From the NCBI GenBank assembly GCA_022225965.2, contig JAKJXP020000010.1, forward strand, positions 186,001-250,000: a stretch of 64,000 nucleotides of DNA. The letters run 5' to 3'. Source of the DNA: Diatrype stigma. Lineage: Eukaryota; Ascomycota; Sordariomycetes; Xylariales; Diatrypaceae. The notes below the pieces were generated by a model. That model ran no database searches, was not told where the DNA came from, and saw only the letters and a program-made list of their open reading frames with translations. Shown in pieces: positions 58,133 through 64,000 of this stretch (its first letter is position 1; each line of letters starts with the position of its first letter). A program made the translations under genes and the position numbers.

Positions 58133-58140
58133 GAAGCTTC
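58133..58140. promoter_or_regulatory. Candidate heat-shock element core upstream of HSF1
   Basis: GAAGCTTC is a perfect GAAnnTTC pair, the minimal two-unit heat-shock element, about 940 bases upstream of the HSF1 start codon. The next unit reads AGA instead of GAA, so it is at best a partial element. It would fit self-regulation of HSF1, but an 8-base motif is weak evidence. Confidence 0.2.
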
Positions 58141-61100
58141 CAAGACCGCCAGGCAGGCAGATAGGAAATATCTTGTCTCTGGCGCTTGTTGTGACGGTGT
58201 GGGAGGTGAGACCGGAAGACGTGGGATTGATGGGGGAGCGCAAAGACACCCTTGTTCTCGAAGTCGCAAGATTGGCAGATTAGCAGATTGCGGCAGATTG
58301 GGTCTCTAGCGCCTAGTATCCAGCAGCCTAGCAGCCTAGCAGCCGTAGCAGCCCAGATAGTCCGGCCTGGAGATGCGGCGGGTATAGGCGGGTGCAGGTG
58401 CACAATACCTACGGTAGCTGGGTAGGTATAGGTGTATGTATGATGCAGCCCTCAGGCAGTACAATACCTGGTATGTAGCAGCTGGCGGTATGTATGAATC
58501 AGATTGGGGGCCGGGGAGGCTCAGCTCTTGCTCTGCTCTCAAGAGCTTCGATCAATGTTTCCGGTCAGTATCAATGATCAATGCAGCGGTAGCCCTGGCC
58601 CGGTCTCACAGCAATCAACCCAGGGACCAAATTGACCAAAGGACCAAAGGAGCAGGGGATTGGCGTCACGACTTTTCAACGTTGCAGATGCCCGTGCGAC
58701 GTAGTGCTTTAGGTATGTACCTGGGTACTTACATAGGTAGGTACTATGTGTACCTATGTGGGATGGAGATCGGTTCCGGCGGAATGATTGCGCCGTGCCG
58801 TCTTTTGTAGGGGGGTGGTTAGGTACCTATAGCTAGCTCTGACCAGAATATCTAGCATGTAGGTTTAACACGAATATTTTCTCAATTCCGTCAAGTTTGA
58901 CGGTTGAGTGGTGTCCAGTTGGAAGGCAATATCTAATTGCGCTATGGGGGCTAAGTTAGCCGGGCTTGAGTCAAAGTTAATTGGCATGCAGTAGGTAACC
59001 ATTTACCCACTTGGTTGGGATGATCTCGTTGTGTAGAGCGGATATCAGAATATCTTCTGACTACCAGCTTGCCACTGGGTGCGTTTCTTGCCGCAAGTAC
59101 GGTATATGCTGTACGGTATCGTACGGTAGATCCGAGATATGGCACGTAATGTATACCTAACACTGAGGTCAGATTAGTCCAGTGGGGGTATAGTTAAAAA
59201 CCACATGCATGTGCTTTGCAGTTAGCCCAGCATGCAGCACTCAACATGAAATATCAAGTACCGTGTAAGTAAGGGTAGTGATGGTTCCCAACTCAGCACA
59301 GTACTTCAGGTCATCAGCCCGTGTACATATGAATGTGTTCTACCCACCTATGAAAACCAGGTACTCCGCACGTAAGGCACCAAAATTTTGTCGCCTGCAG
59401 GGGACTGGACGTATCCGTGGTTGGTTCGGCAAGCAGAGACAGCGGAGGGCGGAGAGGCGGAGAGTAGAGAGCGGACGTTGTGGAGTCTCCTCTTGCTTTC
59501 TGCCTTGCTGTCCCGGGATATGTTCCGGCTGTCTTTTCCAGACCGTAGTTTTTCTTGATGCGGTGACGATGGGAGACAAGAAGTGATTCACTGTCACGTT
59601 CTATCTTTCCTTTCCCAGGCACAACCGGCCGTTATGTCTCAGCGCTGTCCTTTGAACGTGCAGGGCTACAAACCCGAGAACTCACCTATTAGACAGAAGC
59701 CGAGCGGAAGCCGACCCGGAACACCGCAGTGGCGAGATGTCTGCTAGAAATGATTATAAAATTAAAAGATGGCGTGAGTGCGATACTCCTTCAAAGAAAA
59801 TCATAAGATGCCCCAGGCTATTGTTGCTAGAGAGAGAAAGAGAGAGAAATTTCAAAATATGTTGCTTGTTGCTTCAGATAGGACCACAGTACTTCGTTTT
59901 CTTGAGCCGAAAATCCCAGTCTACCAATCCCTTATGCCTCGCACGACCTGAGGGCCTATATATGTATTTATACACAGACTCGAAGCGATCACCATGTACA
60001 TATCAGTGTCTGCCTCTCGGCATTTACACCAATAGGCGACAATGGGATATGAAAATGCTTCGAACATTGCTTAGTGCTGCTCCCATTGAGCTCCATTCAG
60101 ACGCTATGGCATGGATTTGTCAAAGCCCATCGAGATTTTGCTCGATGCCTTCTTTATTTACGATTGTCAGTCCGAATGCTAAATGCAAGGACGATGGGAG
60201 ACCTGGTGCTGCAAATGCACCAAATGTGGGTTCTCGAATCATTTGCTGGCTTCATATCAGCATATCTGTTCGTGGTGCTGATGGGGATCAGGGGAGAGCG
60301 CGCAAGCCGTGCAGGACACCGGAGCAAAACATCCGCCTCGGACCAGTGGGGATGATCTGAGGGTGGAGATGCATAATAGTGCCTGGAGTATAGATCCTAC
60401 CATAGCATAAGAGCAGTAGCAGCCGCTTCGCCCACCGGAGCGTTCTAGCCATTTGTTGAACCGGGAGCAGAGACGATATAAACCCCTTCTCGGATTGAGT
60501 CATCGGGGAAGATCTGATAAAGTTGAGATAATCGTCATTGTACATGCTTCATAGGTCTTAAGTAGGTACATACATACTTTTAGCCAGGTATTCAGTTCGG
60601 TATACTACAGTAGTTATAGGTACCTAGCAGTAGCTGGGTTAGGTGTCTTGCAGAAACGGAACAGTGGATTGTGGGTAGACGCCACTTTCGCGGGGCGAGT
60701 CTAAACCGCTTTGTTATTAGCTCGGAGCCTTTACAAAGCAAAGTCCACCAAGTCTCAAGGCCCCGGGTGAAGCTATTCAGGCACACCAGACCTTTTTCTC
60801 CCCTGCTACAACCGAGATCAGTTCGACCGAACCCGTGGGCCCCTTGTTGCTACACGTACATACATACATACGTAGTATTCCCGGCACCACCTGCAACCCC
60901 ATGGAAGCTTCTAGAAACAGGAACAACCCGCACCGGACCGATGAAGTTAAAAAATTATCGGTATAAAAAACGAACTCATAGAGAGAAGTTGATGATATTC
61001 AAGAATTTTAGTATAAGCACACCGAACAGTGTTTCGTGAGTCTGTATTGTAGAGACTATTGATGCACCAAAGACCGGGGTCTTATTTACAACCTCGACTA

Positions 61101-63595
61101 GTAACCATGGTGTGATATACTTTCAATGTGCCGTTAAATAGCTAGTCAAATCTTACTATAGTATGCCGGAGCTGGCCGGGCTTGCCGGACTGCTGCCGAT
61201 GTTGCCCTTAGAGAACACTCGCCGGGAACTTGTCCGGCAGCACGCCCATCACCACAAACCAAGAGGTTGTGGCAAGCATAATCTGCAAACAAAAATCCCT
61301 GTAAGAATTTAGGGGTTATTGTTGATATCCACCTAGTCCTAATAGCGATGCTTATCTACCTACTATATTAGCATCAGTCGAACGGAGCATAAGCAAGCGC
61401 TCAAGCCTGGATATCCCAGACATCCCTGGTCGTCGGACGATAGCCGAGATGGGCGGAAGGAAGGTCGTCGTCGTCGCTTTTTTCGACAGGGGCAGTGCCA
61501 TCCAGCGGCACGGTACCCACCAATCCGGATGAAAAGCTCCATCCCCGATACGATCGTCGACGAGGCACGGAGTAGAAGCTCATATCTCGGCATGCTGCCT
61601 AACCAACCATGATTTTTGTCTTCCGATTTGAGGCCTTAAGCCCCAGGAAGATATCACCAATGCAATGCATCTGATTCATGACACCGCGAGAGCGCTACCA
61701 CTTTGCAAGCTGTCAATCTTGTTACAGAGCTCTATGCATGTAATCGAGTGGTAGGTACCCCCAACAGGTGGCTAGTTAGTACCAGTGCAAGATCTGAAGT
61801 TAGAGATTGCGTAAGCGAAGTAGTCTTCATTGATGCTAGTTCTTGTGATGGCGCTCTTCGATGTGATGATCGGGCGTATGTATCACTTGCGATGAAAAGT
61901 GAAAAGGATGACGCAAATCCAACGCCTTCGACGTCAAAACTTATACTCGGTATACTTATCTGTGTATAGCCCTTAACTTTCCACTAAATCCATTGCTAGC
62001 TGCCATGATCCTTTTGCCCGAAGGTGCTTGTGGGCAGCGCTTTTCTTGACACCATATGAATCATCCCCAAGCATCAGCGTGGCGTTGAACTGCAACGGGA
62101 CAGACTCCAGTATATCGGGTTGAAAAGGCGAAGAAAATTACTAAAAGTTCTAGTCAGTATCTATAACTGGATGCTATGAAGCTTCAGGTTGGCTGTAAAA
62201 AAAATAGCAGAGCAACATTGTTCATTGTTACTAAGAGATTGTTGATAGCATTTAATATAGATCAGCTACATAAGAATATAGTTAACTGCTTCTCATGTTG
62301 CTTCGAGCGGCCAGAAACATTGGAAGGTAGTCTCACCCAGTTAGTTACCTAGGTAGAGAAGTAGTAGATCGAGGCTATGTAAAGGGCAATCGGGTTAGTA
62401 GAGCGAAACAACGCATGCTGTCGTAGATCCTATTATCTAGACTTTGTCTCGGGGAATTCCCGCCAACCCACTTCGTACATTTCAACGAGCTCCTTGAAGC
62501 TAGGGACCTATATAGGTATAACATACGGTGCGTACATGGGGTCATCCACGGACCCTAAACGAACGCGAAGGCTAGTCACGGGTGGCTATGCGTAGATGAA
62601 ATGAGTTATCACACTGGCTATTGCCATTATGCAGTTGGACGTCAAGGACATCATGAAGCGGAGACATGATGAACGTCTCTCGGTAAGTTCGGTATGACAC
62701 CTTCGTGCTGCTGCGAATGGGATAAGCTCAAATCTCGACGCTCATCTGCCCCTGTCTTTCTCCATCCCCTTTCCTCTTTGCCCTGGGGCTGGGAAAGTGC
62801 TATCCCCCGTAGACATTTCGCGCCATTACTAAGGGCAGCTAAATGAAAAATGCACCTCCCATAACTCACCTCCATCACCTGCCCCTCGTAGATTGCCTAT
62901 TGTTGCCTTGGCCAAGTTCAGGAAGATAGACGTAGCCGCCAATTCGGTGGCTATGAGCTATCATTGCTTGAGTGTGTATCGTGATGTAGGGGGTGTTCCC
63001 AAATCCGCAAACCAAACCTTTTGTAGCGTCGAAAATGCACGTCTAGACGTGAGGCTCGCCAACATGTGAGCCCCGGTGAGCTCCAGCCACTGGCCGAAAA
63101 TGGGGGAAATACCACCTCGTTCTGTCGATATCCCATTGAAGTCTTTCCCCTGCTGCAAGCCACAACTCCGAAAAGCTCCTGGCCCTTCCCCCTTCGGAAA
63201 ATGACAGGCCGAATTAGGTCCTGTGCATCTACACCCTCTTCTATGTCGACCTCACCTTTACTTCAACCGCCATCTCTCACATCTCAATTTTCGAGGAATA
63301 AGATTCGACACTGCCCATCCAAGACCGGCGATCATTGCTGGATCCAGCACGTAACTAAGAGAGGCTCTACTAGGCTACCCAGCTATACGGTAATCAGGAT
63401 GGACACGAGGAATGTTGTGCGTCGCGAGCGATTCTCGGTCGACGCGCCGCAGATGTCCGCCAATGCCCGCCGCTGCCAATGCGACGAGGTTGGACTTATT
63501 ACTACGATATGCTACGTTCCCAAGTAGCATCGAGTCTGTCAGTCAGTCAGTCTGTCAGCCAGCCAGTCGGTCACGTACACCCACCGGCTACTATG

Positions 63596-63603
63596 TATAT
63601 AAG
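63596..63603 (+). promoter_or_regulatory. TATA box of the carboxylesterase gene
   Basis: TATATAAG matches the TATA consensus about 150 bases upstream of the esterase start codon on the same strand. Confidence 0.5.
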
Positions 63604-63680
63604 TCACCATCATCTGGTCGGAAGCAGAAGAGGACCAAACCTCTGCGCCAAGCACAACACCTTACACAACCCAGGTTCGA

Positions 63681-63700
63681 GACGAGACGAGACGAGACGA
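63681..63700 (+). repeat. Pentamer repeat (GACGA)x4
   Basis: Four perfect tandem copies of GACGA lie between the TATA box and the esterase start codon, probably in the 5' untranslated region. Confidence 0.8.
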
Positions 63701-63755
63701 AACAGACGAACAAATAGGAGCCTCTTCTTTTGCTTGCTTCGAGTGAGTGTTCAAG

Positions 63756-64000
63756 ATGCGCATTCCGCAGCATCGACAGGTACCCCTGCCGTTTCTGCTG
63801 TTGTTAGGCGCCGCCGCCGCATCTCTCCAGCCAACCCCAGGGCTCCACGATACCGATGCTAGACGCTCATCGAGCCGAACCCCGATCGCGCTCGACGGCT
63901 ACGGACAGTTCACAGGCACGGAGGTCAACACGAGCTTCAGCGGGGCGGCGCTCCCGCGCGCCGTCGACGCCTGGCTCGGGATAGAGTACGCGGCGCAGCC
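63756..64000 (+). CDS. Type-B carboxylesterase/lipase, N-terminal part (cut by window end)
   Basis: The first 81 codons of a secreted alpha/beta-hydrolase that runs off the window. The ATG begins MRIPQHRQVPLPFLLLLGAA, a signal peptide with a basic start and a Leu-rich core, likely cleaved near residue 24. The mature start contains GYGQFTGTEVNTSFSGAALP and VDAWLGIEYAAQP, the conserved opening of fungal type-B carboxylesterases (the GxFxGT and DAWLGI-YAxQP blocks). The nucleophile elbow GESAG and the rest of the triad lie beyond the end, so activity cannot be judged. A TATA box and a GACGA repeat lie directly upstream. Confidence 0.85.
   Translation, partial: MRIPQHRQVPLPFLLLLGAAAASLQPTPGLHDTDARRSSSRTPIALDGYGQFTGTEVNTSFSGAALPRAVDAWLGIEYAAQ

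Larger units (their letters stand above)
57195..63755. other. Gene-poor region upstream of HSF1
   Basis: 6.5 kb between the divergent HSF1 gene and the carboxylesterase gene. The left 1-1.5 kb presumably holds the long HSF1 leader and promoter, and the right 300 bases the esterase promoter. Frames such as 59737-60360, 60074-60355 and 63066-63527 lack recognisable domains. TAGG/CCTA tracts recur (58430-58440, 58725-58740, 62345-62355). Confidence 0.45.

Noticed and set aside
60074..60355. Frame with hydrophobic, helix-like segments
   Set aside because: The start is GTG, no splice partner or family was found, and a second unrelated frame is open over the same stretch; too weak to call a gene.
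63066..63527. 153-codon frame upstream of the carboxylesterase
   Set aside because: Lies in the esterase promoter region, has no domain and runs into the area just before the TATA box; better explained as non-coding.

Overview
This window is nuclear DNA of a filamentous ascomycete, most likely a Sordariomycete. The evidence is the short introns (about 50-130 nt) with fungal donor (GTAAGT/GTATGT-like) and CTAAC/CTAAT branch motifs, the protein families present (VPS13, a Cdc11/Nud1-type septation scaffold, HSF1, an RBM39-like splicing factor, a CYP52-clan P450, a GT32 glycosyltransferase), and long spacers rich in CCTA/TAGG tetranucleotide tracts. The species cannot be told from the sequence alone. 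No rRNA, confident tRNA, CRISPR array or intact transposon is visible.

Layout. 0.5-13.4 kb holds a mitochondrial DUF3429/TMEM69-like membrane protein (minus, two exons) and the giant lipid-transfer protein VPS13 (plus, two exons, 3199 aa). 14.4-16.2 kb is a CYP52-clan P450 (minus). An 8.4-kb gene-poor stretch follows, ending at a small histidine-rich two-exon gene (24.55-25.31 kb). 27.6-35.5 kb is an accessory block: a Copia retrotransposon remnant, a secreted SMP-30-like beta-propeller, a two-repeat dimeric alpha-beta barrel protein, a four-exon class I O-methyltransferase and a GT32 membrane glycosyltransferase. The first three intact genes lie in tandem on the minus strand, which resembles a piece of a secondary-metabolite locus, but no PKS, NRPS or terpene synthase is in view.

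36.9-57.2 kb is a housekeeping block: the septation-initiation scaffold Cdc11 (minus, 1864 aa), divergent from an uncharacterised 1207-aa disordered protein with three QSPW motifs, then an RBM39/Rsd1-like splicing factor (minus, four exons) and heat-shock factor HSF1 (minus, two exons). 57.2-63.75 kb has no gene I can support. The window ends inside the first exon of a secreted type-B carboxylesterase (plus).

Exon structures were derived by hand from splice signals, reading-frame continuity and family conservation. The points most worth a second look are the beta-propeller/barrel/methyltransferase block, the QSPW protein, the split histidine-rich protein, abrupt intragenic GC shifts in VPS13 and GT32, and a tRNA-like element near 52.5 kb.
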